A DNA stretch of 64,000 nucleotides from Thermus hydrothermalis (GCF_022760925.1 NZ_JAKTNT010000003.1:62001-126000), one strand, 5' to 3'; positions 1-8,124 are shown, counted from the first letter of the stretch. A program made the numbers and translations. The notes: a model not told the origin generated them from the sequence alone.

Positions 1-264
1 CCCTGGCCGCACCTCATCCAGGTGGCGGGCCAAAGTTTCCCCGTCCAGGGCCACCAGGAAGTCCACCTTGTCCCGGAAAGCCCCCACCGGTTTTCGCCCC
101 AGGCGCACGTCCAGGTAGGAGTGCCGCCCCATGATGTTGGAGTGGTACTCCCGCTTGGTGGCCACCCACCATCCCCCCTTGGCCACCGCCCGGGCGAAGA
201 GGGTGGCCGCCGTCTCTATCCCGCCCCCTTGGGGGCCGCCCACGCGCCACGTGAACTCCTGCAT
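1..264 (-). CDS. 2-oxoacid:ferredoxin oxidoreductase alpha chain (partial, N-terminus)
   Basis: Only the first 88 residues are inside the window; the gene runs on past base 1. They form the gamma-type domain that opens KorA-like alpha chains, with a WRVGGPQGGGIETAA loop at about residues 6-20 and TKREYHSNIMGRHSY soon after. By family these enzymes oxidatively decarboxylate a 2-oxoacid to acyl-CoA and reduce ferredoxin; the beta chain would lie further left. The ATG at 264 follows a strong GGAGG ribosome site about 5 bases upstream, so this gene is led, unlike many here. Substrate (2-oxoglutarate or another 2-oxoacid) cannot be told from this fragment. Confidence 0.8.
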   Translation of the reverse strand, partial: MQEFTWRVGGPQGGGIETAATLFARAVAKGGWWVATKREYHSNIMGRHSYLDVRLGRKPVGAFRDKVDFLVALDGETLARHLDEVRPG

Positions 265-331
265 AAGCCCTCCTTGGTCCAGGACTACCCTACTCCTTAT
301 GCCTCGGGTTGGCTAGGGGCATTTGCCCAAA

Positions 332-793
332 TCACTCCTCCTGGTCCGCCTGGTGGAGCTTTCTGCCCCAGGGGCTTTGGGGGGCGTGGTGTTCCAGGAC
401 CAGGCTCCGCACCCAGGGGTCTTGGATGCGTTCGGCGGCGTAAAGGGGGTGGTGGCGGCGCACCTGGAAGGCGCCCAAGAGCCCCCGGCGCAAGGGGTAG
501 GGGGGAAGAGGCGGGGCGAAAAGCCCCGTGAGGATGCGCTCCAGGGGGCGGTAGGGCCTTAGGGCCTTGCCGGCGTCGTGGAGGAGGGCGGCCCGCACCA
601 CCGCCTTAGGGGCCTCGGGGTGGGCTTGGAGGAGGCGGCGGGCCACCCGCACCGCATGGGCCCGGTCCCGGGGGTCCATGGCCAGGTAAAGGTCCCGTTC
701 CTCCCCTTCCAGGAAGGCGAGGGCAAAGGCGTCGTCGGGAGGGGTTTTGGGGGGGAAGAAGGCCTGGAGGAGACGGTAGAGGCGCTTGGTCAA
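332..793 (-). CDS. HD-domain protein, probable metal-dependent phosphohydrolase
   Basis: A 153-residue single-domain protein with the HD signature in order: His in RAHAVRVA (about 65), the HD pair in LLHDAGKA (about 90), then HH and a C-terminal H..D (LHQAD). These residues bind one or two metals in HD hydrolases acting on nucleotides or other phosphates; the substrate is unknown. The start is TTG at 793 with GGAAGG upstream. It lies 23 bases after the CsoR-family gene on the same strand and is probably in its transcript. Confidence 0.7.
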   Translation of the reverse strand: MTKRLYRLLQAFFPPKTPPDDAFALAFLEGEERDLYLAMDPRDRAHAVRVARRLLQAHPEAPKAVVRAALLHDAGKALRPYRPLERILTGLFAPPLPPYPLRRGLLGAFQVRRHHPLYAAERIQDPWVRSLVLEHHAPQSPWGRKLHQADQEE

Positions 794-816
794 GGGGCCC
801 CTTCCTCGCCCTCCGG

Positions 817-1098
817 TTAGATGAACTTCTTGAGCATGTTGGCGATTTCCTCGGGCTTCTTGGGGTCCACCTTGCCCTCGGAAACCTCGGTGGCGCAGAC
901 GTTGAGGAACTCGTGGAGGATCAAGGTGGCCGCCGCCTCCATGGCCTTCTTGGTGGCGGTCATCTGGGTGAGGACCTCGTCGCAGGGGCGGCCTTCCGCC
1001 ACCATCTTCTGGAGGCCCCGAACCTGGCCCTCAATGCGCCGTAGACGCTTCAGGATGTTCTCCACGGTGTCTTGTCCCAGCTCGGTGGTCTTGGTCAT
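817..1098 (-). CDS. CsoR/CstR-family transcriptional repressor
   Basis: A 93-residue all-helical DUF156 repressor (RLRRIEGQVRGLQ N-terminal motif). The CsoR sensing positions read Cys39, Phe64, Cys68: both cysteines are kept at the usual spacing of 29, but the copper-binding His between them is Phe. That C-x-C pattern, without His, is the one described for CstR-type persulfide sensors, so sulfur stress is a better guess than copper. I chose ATG 1098 rather than an upstream in-frame start because TATAAT (1105-1110) ends 6 bases before it, giving a leaderless mRNA. The gene begins 7 bases after the tau stop codon of dnaX. Confidence 0.85.
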   Translation of the reverse strand: MTKTTELGQDTVENILKRLRRIEGQVRGLQKMVAEGRPCDEVLTQMTATKKAMEAAATLILHEFLNVCATEVSEGKVDPKKPEEIANMLKKFI

Positions 1099-1104
1099 GG
1101 GGGC

Positions 1105-1110
1105 ATTATA
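1105..1110 (-). promoter_or_regulatory. -10 element of the CsoR/CstR-family gene
   Basis: A perfect TATAAT, 6 bases from the ATG at 1098 and overlapping the tau stop codon of dnaX. G5 (1099-1103) and C5 (1119-1123) runs flank it as an inverted repeat, a possible but non-canonical operator for this G-tract-binding family. No clear -35 box. Confidence 0.6.
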
Positions 1111-2711
1111 TACCACTACCCCCTATGTTGTCTTCGCTCATGGGTTCCTCAGGCTCTGGGGCCTTGGGCCTGCGCACCCAAAGGAGCCTTCCCCCCAGGA
1201 GGCGGGCGATTTGGTGAAGGCGGGCTTCGGGGTCTTCGGGGGGCGCCTCGTCCTCGGGGTATTCTTCCGGCTCCTCCTTTGGCGGGGCCACCGGGGGCGG
1301 TTCTGGGATGCGGGGGGTGGGTTTGGGAGGGGGGCTTACGGGCTCAGGGCTTTTTTTTTTCCAGGACGAAGAGGACCTCCTTCACGCCGAAGTGCTCCTG
1401 GGCCAGGGGCAGAAGCGCTCCCCTTTGCTCCTCGGCCTTCTTGTGGTGGAAGGCCTTGCTCTCGGGGAAGCGGAGGTAGAGGGTGGACCCCACCACCTCG
1501 GGCCTGGCCTCCCGCACGAAGGCCCGCAGGGTGGGCCTAAGGGCCTCCAGAAAGGCGCGGAAGCGGGGAGCGAGGTCTTCTCCCCCGCTGGGCTCGGGTC
1601 CCTCCCGGCGCGGCGGGGGCGGGGGGGCCAAGGGGTCAAACTCGGGCAAGGGGGGCTCTGGGGCTTGGGCCCTCGGCGCTTCTCCCGGGGCCTTGGGGGT
1701 GAAGGCGGAGAGGAGGGCCGCCTCGAGGGCCAAAAGGTCCGAGCGCTTGCCGAGGCGTTCCAGGGCCTCGTCCAGCCGGGTGAGGGCGGAAAGGAGGGCT
1801 TCGGGGGAGAGGGGAAGGGGCCTCCCCGGGAGGCCGTAGGCGGCGTAAAGGGCTTCCCGCAAAGCCTCCATAAGCCCCCCCACCAGGCTCCTCGGGGCGA
1901 AGCCTTGGCCGTAAAGCCTTCGGGCCGTTTCTAGGGCCTCTTTGAGCCGGCCCTCCCCCAGGGCCTGGGCCAGGCCAAAGAGGGCCTCCTTGGGGGGGAG
2001 GCCCAGGGCCTCCTCCACCTTGGCTCGGGTGAGGGGGTCCTCCAGGAGGAGGAGGCGGTCTAGGAGGCTTTCCGCATCCCGCATGGCCCCGTCCGCCAGG
2101 CGGGCCACCAGGAGGAGGGCTTCTTCTTCCGCTTCCCGCCCCAGGGCTTGGAGGATGCGGGCGAGCTTGCCGGCGATCTCCTCCTCCGTGAGGCGGCGGA
2201 AGCGGTAGTGCTGGGTGCGGGAGAGGATGGTGGGGGGCATCCGCTCGGGTTCCGTGGTGGCGAAGACGAAGAGGACGTGGGGGGGAGGTTCTTCCAGGGT
2301 CTTGAGGAGGGCGTTGAAGGCGCTTTTGGAGAGCATGTGGGCCTCGTCCAGGATGAAGACCTTCTTGGGGGCGGAAAGGGGGGCGAGGAGGATCCGCTCC
2401 CTTAGCTCCCGCACGTCCTCCACGGAGTTGTTGCTGGCGGCGTCAATCTCCACCACGTCGGGGTGGCTCCCCTTCTGCACCGCCTGGCAGTGGGGGCAGG
2501 CCCCGCAAGGGCGCTCCTCCCCTTCACACCCCACGGCCATGGCCAGGAGGCGGGCGGTGGTGGTCTTTCCCACCCCGCGGGGGCCGGAGAAGAGGTAGGC
2601 CTGGGCCAGCCTCCCTTCCCGGATGGCCCGCAGGAGGGGCTCCTTCACGTGCTCCTGGCCCACCACCTCGGCGAAGGTGAGGGGGCGCACCCGCCGGTAA
2701 AGGGCGCTCAC
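1106..2711 (-). CDS. dnaX: DNA polymerase III subunits tau and gamma
   Basis: The clamp-loader ATPase. Order: Walker A GPRGVGKT (about 44), a four-Cys zinc module (CGACPHC region), Walker B ILDEAH, sensor 1, then the SRT arginine-finger motif. Read straight through, the gene gives a 455-residue gamma-like protein ending EKKKP with a stop at 1344. If one A is lost from the run at 1351-1360 the frame opens into a Pro/Glu-rich linker and a conserved tail (ARLLGGRLLWVRRP) stopping at 1106, giving a tau of about 534 residues. T. thermophilus dnaX is the known case of transcriptional slippage at an A-run to make both forms. The start is GTG 2711, 7 bases after TATACT (2719-2724), so leaderless. Confidence 0.95.
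1351..1360 (-). promoter_or_regulatory. dnaX: dnaX transcriptional slippage site (A10 in mRNA)
   Basis: Ten consecutive A residues on the coding strand (GAA AAA AAA AAG). Even-frame reading ends at TGA 8 bases later (gamma); loss of one A or gain of two yields tau. The remembered T. thermophilus run is nine A, which encodes tau directly, so run length decides the default product. Confidence 0.8.
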
Positions 2712-2728
2712 AAGGGCTAGTATAGGGC

Positions 2729-3220
2729 GTGGTGCGGAGCTTTCTCTCCTTCCACGTCAAGGCCCCCTTGGAGGAGGTGGCGGCTTGGGCGGGAGGCCGC
2801 ACCCAGGGGGCCGGGGTGTACCTGGTGCCCGACCCCCCCTGGGTGAGCCTCTACCACGAGGCCCTCGAGGCCGAGGAGGACCCAGAGGCCATACGGGCCT
2901 TCCTGAAGGCGCTTTCAGGGCTGGGGCCTGCCCTGGCCTTTATGGTCCTGAACGAGGAGGACCTCCTCTTCCTCCTGGCGGAGGGGGGCGAGGTGGTGGC
3001 CGAGCTCAGGCGGGGCCCGGAACTGGGGGAAGCCCTTTCGGCCCCCGAGGCGCTTCTTCCCCTTCTAGAGGAGGCTAGGCGGATGCCCCCCACGGGCGCC
3101 GTCCAGGCCCTCGCCGCCCGCTTCGGCCTCCACCCCGACCACGCCCTTTTGGGGTTTGGGGACCTCTTGGAGGCCGAGGAGGAGGAAGGCTTGCCCGAGG
3201 AGGTGGTCTACCTTGAGTGA
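2729..3220 (+). CDS. conserved hypothetical protein
   Basis: A 163-residue acidic soluble protein with no signal peptide or membrane segment that I do not recognise. It is Leu/Glu-rich and ends in an acidic stretch ([16 protein letters not shown]). The start is one of two tandem GTG codons (2729 or 2732), head-to-head with dnaX and only 17 bases from its start; a TAGTAT lies at 2718-2723 and overlaps the dnaX -10. Its stop overlaps the argB start, so it is probably co-transcribed with argB. Confidence 0.6.
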   Translation: MVRSFLSFHVKAPLEEVAAWAGGRTQGAGVYLVPDPPWVSLYHEALEAEEDPEAIRAFLKALSGLGPALAFMVLNEEDLLFLLAEGGEVVAELRRGPELGEALSAPEALLPLLEEARRMPPTGAVQALAARFGLHPDHALLGFGDLLEAEEEEGLPEEVVYLE

Positions 3221-3980
3221 GGCCCTCTTGGTGAAGGTGGGAGGAAGCCTAAGGGGGGCTGAGGCCCTTTTGGACGAACTCGCCCGCTATCCCGGGCCCC
3301 TGGTCCTGGTCCACGGCGGCGGCCCCGAGATCGGGGCCCTCCTCGCCCGGCTGGGGTACGAGAGCCGTTTCGTGGGGGGCCTGCGCGTGACGCCCAAGGA
3401 GCACCTCGAGGCGGTGGAGATGGCCCTCTACCTTACGGGCAAGCGCCTGGCGGAGGGGCTTTCCCGAAGGGGAAGAAGGGCCCTCGCCCTTTCCGGGAGG
3501 GACGCCCTTTGCCTGAAGGGCAGAGCCCTTCCCGAGCTCGGCCGGGTGGGGGAGGTGGTGGGGGTGGAGGCGGGGCTTTTCCTGGACCTTCTGGAGAAGG
3601 GCTACACCCCCCTCCTCGCCCCCATCGCCCTGGACGAGGAGGGCCCCTTGAACGTCAACGCCGACACCGCCGCCGGCGCCGTGGCCGGGGCCTTGGGGTG
3701 GGGGGCGGTGTTCCTCACCGACGTGGAGGGGGTCTATGCGGACCCCAAGGACCCCAAGACCCGCCTTTCCCGCCTCACCCCGGAGGAGGTGGAGGCCCTG
3801 AAGGCCCAAGGGGTCATCCAAGGGGGGATGATCCCCAAGGTGGAGGCGGCCTTGGCGGCGCTCCGGGCCGGGGCCCCCTGGGCGGCCATCGCCAAGGGAG
3901 GCCTGGGGGTTTTGGAGAGGGTGCTTTTGGGCGAGGCGGGGACCCTTTTCACCCTAGGAGCCCGAGAAAGGCCCGCATGA
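3213..3980 (+). CDS. argB: acetylglutamate kinase
   Basis: Phosphorylates N-acetylglutamate, the second step of arginine synthesis. Amino-acid kinase fold with LVKVGGSL at the N-terminus, VHGGGPEI (substrate loop), [10 protein letters not shown] and [10 protein letters not shown], the NAG kinase signatures. 255 residues. It does not resemble remembered LysZ, the lysine-pathway paralogue of Thermus, which carries different motifs. Start TTG 3213 is chosen because GGAGG lies about 8 bases upstream and the protein then begins just before the first beta strand; it overlaps the previous gene by 8 bases. The 3' end overlaps the convergent PfpI gene by 32 bases. Confidence 0.85.
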   Translation: MSEALLVKVGGSLRGAEALLDELARYPGPLVLVHGGGPEIGALLARLGYESRFVGGLRVTPKEHLEAVEMALYLTGKRLAEGLSRRGRRALALSGRDALCLKGRALPELGRVGEVVGVEAGLFLDLLEKGYTPLLAPIALDEEGPLNVNADTAAGAVAGALGWGAVFLTDVEGVYADPKDPKTRLSRLTPEEVEALKAQGVIQGGMIPKVEAALAALRAGAPWAAIAKGGLGVLERVLLGEAGTLFTLGARERPA

Positions 3981-4446
3981 ACCCGGGCAGGTCCTTGGGC
4001 CCCTGGGCGGTCACCAGGTTGCCGTCCACCACCACCCCTTCCTCCTGGTAGAGCCCGCCGGCGTTCACCAGATCGTCCCGGATGGAGGCGAAGCCCGTGA
4101 CCCGCCTGCCCCGCACCACCCCGGCGCTGATGAGGACCCAGCCCGCATGGCAGATGGCCCCTAAGGGCTTCCCCTCTTCCGCCACCTTCCGCACCAGGGC
4201 CAAGACGGCCTCGCTCCGCCGCAGGTAGTCGGGGGCGAACCCGCCGGGGATGAGGAGACCCGCAAGCTCCGGGGCCTCCCCTGCGGCCAGGTCCGCCTTC
4301 CAGCCAAAGCCCGACTTGGCCCGGTACTCCCGGGCCTCGAGCCCCAGGACCACCGGGGTGTACCCCGCCTCCTGCACCCGGTAGTAGGGGTAGAGGAACT
4401 CCCGCTCGTCAAAGAGGTCCGCCAGCAAAATCCCGATGCGCCGCAC
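3949..4446 (-). CDS. DJ-1/PfpI family protein
   Basis: 165 residues with the class I glutamine amidotransferase-like fold. The nucleophile elbow AICHAGW carries the reactive Cys at about 100, and the conserved acidic residue is in ADLFDERE near the N-terminus. Family members are intracellular proteases, glyoxalases or deglycases; sequence alone does not decide. It overlaps the 3' end of the Nudix gene by 38 bases on the same strand, giving a tight mazG-nudix-pfpI order consistent with metabolite clean-up. Confidence 0.8.
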   Translation of the reverse strand: MRRIGILLADLFDEREFLYPYYRVQEAGYTPVVLGLEAREYRAKSGFGWKADLAAGEAPELAGLLIPGGFAPDYLRRSEAVLALVRKVAEEGKPLGAICHAGWVLISAGVVRGRRVTGFASIRDDLVNAGGLYQEEGVVVDGNLVTAQGPKDLPGFMRAFLGLLG

Positions 4447-4996
4447 GCCACACCTCCAGGAACTCCTTCAGGATATTCCCCGTCACCCCCCAGATGTCCA
4501 CCCCCCGCCAGGGGAAGTGCCACACGGTGCGCCCTAGGCGCACCTCGCTCCAAGGGGCCAGGGCCAGAAGCTCCTCCAGGGGAGCGAGGAGGACCTCCGC
4601 CACCTCCTCCGGGTTGGGCTTTAGGGGGGGGAGGTCTTCCCGGAAGACCACCACGGGCTGCACCCAAAACCCTTGGGGGGAAAGGGTGGGGGAGAGGAAG
4701 CCCAAGGGCTCCACCCCCTTGAGCCCCACCTCCTCCTCCGCCTCCCTTAAGGCCGCCTCCACCACCCCTTCCCCCGCTTCCACCACCCCTCCGGGGAAGC
4801 TCACCTGGCCGGCGTGGGTGGGGAGCGAGGGGCTACGCCGGGTGAAGAGGAGGTGCCCTCCCAGGAGGGGCACGGCCACCGCCGCTAGGCGAAAGCCCTG
4901 GGGGAGGGCTACCTCCGGCAGGCTTTGCGGGAGCGCCTTCTTAAGGCGGTCTCGGGGTCCAAACCCCTTTTGGCGAAAAGCCCCACCAGGTTCCAA
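4409..4996 (-). CDS. Nudix hydrolase, CoA-pyrophosphatase type
   Basis: Carries the Nudix box (GG-x5-E-x7-REAEEEVG) and, just before it, the LLFTRRS...FPGG motif typical of coenzyme A diphosphatases, which cut CoA to phosphopantetheine and 3',5'-ADP. The start is uncertain: the frame has no ATG, and TTG 4996 (195 residues) lies inside the 3' end of mazG; starting there implies translational coupling. An internal GTG would cut into the first strand. Confidence 0.75.
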   Translation of the reverse strand: MEPGGAFRQKGFGPRDRLKKALPQSLPEVALPQGFRLAAVAVPLLGGHLLFTRRSPSLPTHAGQVSFPGGVVEAGEGVVEAALREAEEEVGLKGVEPLGFLSPTLSPQGFWVQPVVVFREDLPPLKPNPEEVAEVLLAPLEELLALAPWSEVRLGRTVWHFPWRGVDIWGVTGNILKEFLEVWRAAHRDFAGGPL

Positions 4997-5502
4997 AGCG
5001 CCTCCTCCAGGTCGCCTCTTTCCAGGGCCAGCAAAAGCCCTTCCTCGCTTCCGGGGTCTATGCCTTTGCGCTGGAGCTCGTAGGCCCTTAACAGGGTGGG
5101 GAGGTTCTTGGGCAGGCCGCAAGGGTCTTCCCGCTTCCCTTCCTGGGCCTTCAGGTCTTCCCAGCGGGCCTTCACCTCCTCCGGGGTCTTGGCCTTTGCC
5201 TCCCCGAAGACGTGGGGGTGGCGGCGGATGAGCTTTTCCACGATGGCCCGCTCTACGTCCTCGTAGGCAAAGCGCCCCTCCTCCTCGGCGATGACGCTGT
5301 GGAAGGCCACCTGGAGGAGGACGTCCCCAAGCTCCTCCGCCATCTCCTTGGGGTTTCCCCCAAGGAGGGCGTCCGCCGCCTCCGAGGCCTCCTCCAGGAG
5401 GTAGGGGACCAGGCTCTCGTGGGTCTGGGCCCGGTCCCAGGGGCACCCCCCGGGGCCCCTGAGGCGGCGCATCACCTCAAGCAGGCGTTCCATGCCCCCC
5501 AT
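4909..5502 (-). CDS. mazG: MazG-family nucleoside triphosphate pyrophosphohydrolase
   Basis: All-alpha NTP pyrophosphatase of 197 residues. The metal-binding acidic residues appear as LLEEASEAADAL (about 36-47) and EELGDVLLQVAFHS (about 57-70), with the family opener CPWDRAQTHESL. It hydrolyses NTPs or dNTPs to monophosphates, a house-cleaning role. It is shorter than the about 260-residue two-domain E. coli protein, with a reduced second domain. ATG 5502 or 5493 may be used. Its start overlaps the upstream membrane-protein gene by 26 bases. Confidence 0.85.
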   Translation of the reverse strand: MGGMERLLEVMRRLRGPGGCPWDRAQTHESLVPYLLEEASEAADALLGGNPKEMAEELGDVLLQVAFHSVIAEEEGRFAYEDVERAIVEKLIRRHPHVFGEAKAKTPEEVKARWEDLKAQEGKREDPCGLPKNLPTLLRAYELQRKGIDPGSEEGLLLALERGDLEEALWNLVGLFAKRGLDPETALRRRSRKACRR

Positions 5503-5923
5503 TCTCCCGCAAAAGGAGCCCGCCCAAAAGGGAGAGCCCCACCAGAAGGAGGCTTAGGGGGTCCAGGGGGGCGGGTTCCAGGACCACTCCCGTGGGGGTG
5601 GGCAGGGGAAGCCCGGTGGTGCGGGTGAGGAAGAAAAGGGCGAGAAGCGCCCCCACCAGAAAGCGCCCGGTCCGGAGCCAGGCGGGGCCAAGGCGCACCT
5701 CCAGAAGGGGCAGGAGGAGGAGGGAAAGCCCGTAGCCTAGCTCCAGGGCCAAAAGGAGCATGAAGAGGAGGCCATACCAAAACCCCGGGGTTTGCAGGGC
5801 CAAGGCGGGGTCTTTCTGGCGGAAGACCTCCCCGCAGAGCCCCCCGCCCAAGGGGGTATCCCCCAGGCCGAGGAGCTGGAGGAAGAAGGGGAGGGTGAGG
5901 AGGATGCCGGCTATGCGGAGCAT
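5477..5923 (-). CDS. integral membrane protein of unknown function
   Basis: 148 residues, very hydrophobic, with about four membrane segments (near 5-22, 48-72, 85-103, 122-142) and short loops. No family is recognised. The start ATG 5923 has AAGGAG about 10 bases upstream. It heads a run mem-mazG-nudix-pfpI on the minus strand and is divergent from the copper-chaperone genes. Confidence 0.65.
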   Translation of the reverse strand: MLRIAGILLTLPFFLQLLGLGDTPLGGGLCGEVFRQKDPALALQTPGFWYGLLFMLLLALELGYGLSLLLLPLLEVRLGPAWLRTGRFLVGALLALFFLTRTTGLPLPTPTGVVLEPAPLDPLSLLLVGLSLLGGLLLRENGGHGTPA

Positions 5924-6000
5924 GGTCTAAAGCTCCTTCCCGGGGGCATCTTACCCCGGTGAAGTACATTTGTCCCCCCAAGGCCCCCTATCCTGAGGCC

Positions 6001-6420
6001 ATGCGGCGCTGGATGGGGTTCTTCCTCCTTCTCGGCCTGGCCTTGGCCCAGGAGGTGCGGGTGGTGGAGGGCTGGGTCCGCTACCCGGCCACCTTGGCCG
6101 TGACCGCCGCTTACCTCACCTTGGAAAACCCGGGGGAGGCTCCCTTGCGCCTGGTGGGGGCGGAGGCGGCTTGGGCCGAGCGGGTGGAGCTTCACGGCAC
6201 CTTCCACCAGGAAAAGGACGGCAAGATGGTCATGGGGATGCGGCCCGTGGACTTCGCCGAGGTCCCGCCCAAGGGAAAGCTTGCCCTCAAGCCCGGGGGG
6301 TACCACCTCATGCTCTTCAACCTCAAGCGGCCCCTCAAGCTGGGGGAAAAGGTGGAGCTCGTTCTCCGGTTCCAAGACGGCACCCGGCTTAAGGTGCTCC
6401 TGCCCGTGGAGGCCCGATGA
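6001..6420 (+). CDS. PCuAC periplasmic copper chaperone
   Basis: 139 residues with an N-terminal signal peptide (hydrophobic core GFFLLLGLALA, cleavage near AQE) and the PCuAC copper site: a His in VELHGT, Met residues in KMVMGM, then HLM in GGYHLMLF. It carries Cu(I) outside the cytoplasm and, in T. thermophilus, loads the CuA centre of cytochrome oxidase. ATG 6001 is chosen over an upstream GTG because TATCCT (5989-5994) ends 6 bases before it. It overlaps the sco gene by ATGA. Confidence 0.9.
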   Translation: MRRWMGFFLLLGLALAQEVRVVEGWVRYPATLAVTAAYLTLENPGEAPLRLVGAEAAWAERVELHGTFHQEKDGKMVMGMRPVDFAEVPPKGKLALKPGGYHLMLFNLKRPLKLGEKVELVLRFQDGTRLKVLLPVEAR

Positions 6421-6998
6421 GGCGGCTTTGGCTTCCCCTTGCCCTCTTGGCCCTCCTGGGGGTGGCCTACCTCCTCCTGCCCAAGGGGCATAGCTTCTAC
6501 GGCACCCGGCTCATGAACCCCAAGCCCGTGGACTTTACCCTGGAAAGCCCCGGGGGCCCGGTGCGCCTGGCCGACCTCGAGGCCAAGGTGGTCCTGCTCT
6601 TCTTTGGCTACGTGCACTGCCCCGATGTTTGCCCCACTACCCTTCTCGCCCTGAAGCGGGCTTACGAAAAGCTTTCCCCGAAGGAGCAGGAAAGGGTGCG
6701 GGTAGTCTTCGTGAGCGTGGACCCGGAGCGGGACCCCCCCGAGGTGGCGGACCGCTACGCCAAGGCCTTCCACCCGAGCTTCCTGGGCCTTTCCGGGAGC
6801 CCTGAGGCCATCCGGGAGGTGGCCCAACGCTTTGGCGTCTACTACCAGAAGACCCAGTACCGGGGGCCGGGGGAGTACCTGGTGGACCACACCGCCACCA
6901 CCTTCGTGGTGCAAGGGGGGAGGCTCGTCCTCCTCTTCAGCCCGGACAAGGTGGAGGCCACGGACCAGGTGGTGGCGGACCTTAGGGCCTTGTTGTAG
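6417..6998 (+). CDS. Sco1/SenC-family thiol oxidoreductase
   Basis: 193 residues: an N-terminal membrane anchor (LWLPLALLALLGVAYLL), then a thioredoxin-like domain with the CPDVCP copper/thiol motif (about 67-72) and the distal His in LVDHTATTF. It reduces or metallates the CuA site of cytochrome oxidase together with PCuAC, with which it overlaps by four bases. Confidence 0.92.
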   Translation: MRRLWLPLALLALLGVAYLLLPKGHSFYGTRLMNPKPVDFTLESPGGPVRLADLEAKVVLLFFGYVHCPDVCPTTLLALKRAYEKLSPKEQERVRVVFVSVDPERDPPEVADRYAKAFHPSFLGLSGSPEAIREVAQRFGVYYQKTQYRGPGEYLVDHTATTFVVQGGRLVLLFSPDKVEATDQVVADLRALL

Positions 6999-7006
6999 CA
7001 TGAAGC

Positions 7007-7333
7007 ATGGCGGATTTCAGAGATTTCTTGGAAAAGGCCAAGGAGACGGTGCGGTCCGTGGCCGATGAGGTGGAAAAGCGCCTCTTGGAGCTCAAGGACA
7101 AGCTGGACCAGGACAAGGATGGCCGGCCCGACGTGGTGGAGCGGGCCTTGGAGGAGGCCAAAAAGGCGCTGGAGGAGGCCAAGGCCCGCTTGAAGGAACT
7201 GGATCAGGACCAGGACGGGCTTCCCGACGGGCTCAAAAGCTTGGCGGAGGCGGCCAAGAAGGCGGCGGAGACCGCCAAGGCCAAAGCGGAGGAGGCCGCC
7301 CGCCTCCTACGGGAGCGCTTGGGCCGGGACTAG
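7007..7333 (+). CDS. coiled-coil protein with two calcium-binding-like loops
   Basis: A 108-residue protein that is mostly charged helix. It holds two copies of the loop D-Q-D-x-D-G-x-P-D (LDQDKDGRPDVV about 36 and LDQDQDGLPDGL about 65), like the calcium loops of EF-hands, dockerin and thrombospondin type 3 repeats, each followed by an Ala/Glu/Lys helix. No signal peptide, so probably cytoplasmic. It sits 8 bases after sco. Function unknown. Confidence 0.65.
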   Translation: MADFRDFLEKAKETVRSVADEVEKRLLELKDKLDQDKDGRPDVVERALEEAKKALEEAKARLKELDQDQDGLPDGLKSLAEAAKKAAETAKAKAEEAARLLRERLGRD

Positions 7334-8124
7334 CCCAAGGCCACGTCCAGGGCCATCATGGTGGCGAAGCCCACCATGACCCCAAAGCTGGAAACGTCCC
7401 CGTTGCCCTCCGCCTGGCTTTCCGGGATCACCTCCTCCACGATGACGAAAACCATGGCCCCCGCCGCCAGGGCCATGAGGTAGGGAAGGAGGGCCATCAT
7501 CTGCCCCACCAAAGCCGCCCCCAGGAGCGCCCCTAAAGGCTCCACGATGGCGGAGAGTTGGCCGTAGAAGAAGGCGAGCCCCGCCCCCACCCCTGCCCGC
7601 CGCAGGGGCCAGGCCACGGCCAGGCCCTCGGGCAGGTTCTGAAGCCCAATGCCCACGGCCAGGGCGATGGCCCCACCCAGGCTTGCCGCCCCCGTGGGGT
7701 CTAGGCCCGCCGCCCCGAAGGCCACCCCCACCGCAAGCCCCTCGGGGAAGTTGTGCAGGGTGATGGCCAGGATGAGGAGGGTGGTGCGCCGCCAGGGGGT
7801 GGGCACGCCTTCCGCCTGGGCCCCCGGCATGAGGTGAACGTGGGGAAGGAGGCGGTCCACAAGGCGCAACAAGGCTCCCCCCAGGAGGAAGCCCACCACC
7901 GCCGGAACGAGGGGGTTTTGCCCTTGGGCCTCCGCCATCTCCATCCCTGGCAGGAGGAGGGAGAAGACGCTGGCGGCCAGCATCACCCCGGCGGCGAAAC
8001 CCAGCATGCCGTCTAGGAGTTTGCGGCTGGGCTCTCGGGCGAGGAAGACGCTGGCCGCCCCCACCGCGGTCAGCCCCCAGGTGAAAAGGCCCCCAAGGAG
8101 GGCGTGAAAGAGGGGGGTGTCCAT
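7330..8124 (-). CDS. ZIP-family metal transporter
   Basis: 264 residues with eight predicted membrane helices. The two metal-site helices carry HNFPEG and QNLPEG, the GufA-subfamily ZIP signatures, so zinc (perhaps iron or manganese) uptake is likely. ATG 8124 is chosen over an upstream start because TAAAAT (8132-8137) ends 7 bases before it. Its stop shares CTAG with the convergent gene. Confidence 0.85.
   Translation of the reverse strand: MDTPLFHALLGGLFTWGLTAVGAASVFLAREPSRKLLDGMLGFAAGVMLAASVFSLLLPGMEMAEAQGQNPLVPAVVGFLLGGALLRLVDRLLPHVHLMPGAQAEGVPTPWRRTTLLILAITLHNFPEGLAVGVAFGAAGLDPTGAASLGGAIALAVGIGLQNLPEGLAVAWPLRRAGVGAGLAFFYGQLSAIVEPLGALLGAALVGQMMALLPYLMALAAGAMVFVIVEEVIPESQAEGNGDVSSFGVMVGFATMMALDVALG

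Noticed and set aside
1106-1291. Separate small Pro/Glu-rich gene between csoR-type gene and dnaX
   Set aside because: It is the C-terminal tail of DnaX tau in the slipped frame; it carries the conserved GRLLWVRRP segment and has no start signal of its own.
3213-3980. Lysine-pathway kinase LysZ instead of ArgB
   Set aside because: Motifs follow N-acetylglutamate kinase, and no LysW or other lysine-pathway gene is adjacent.
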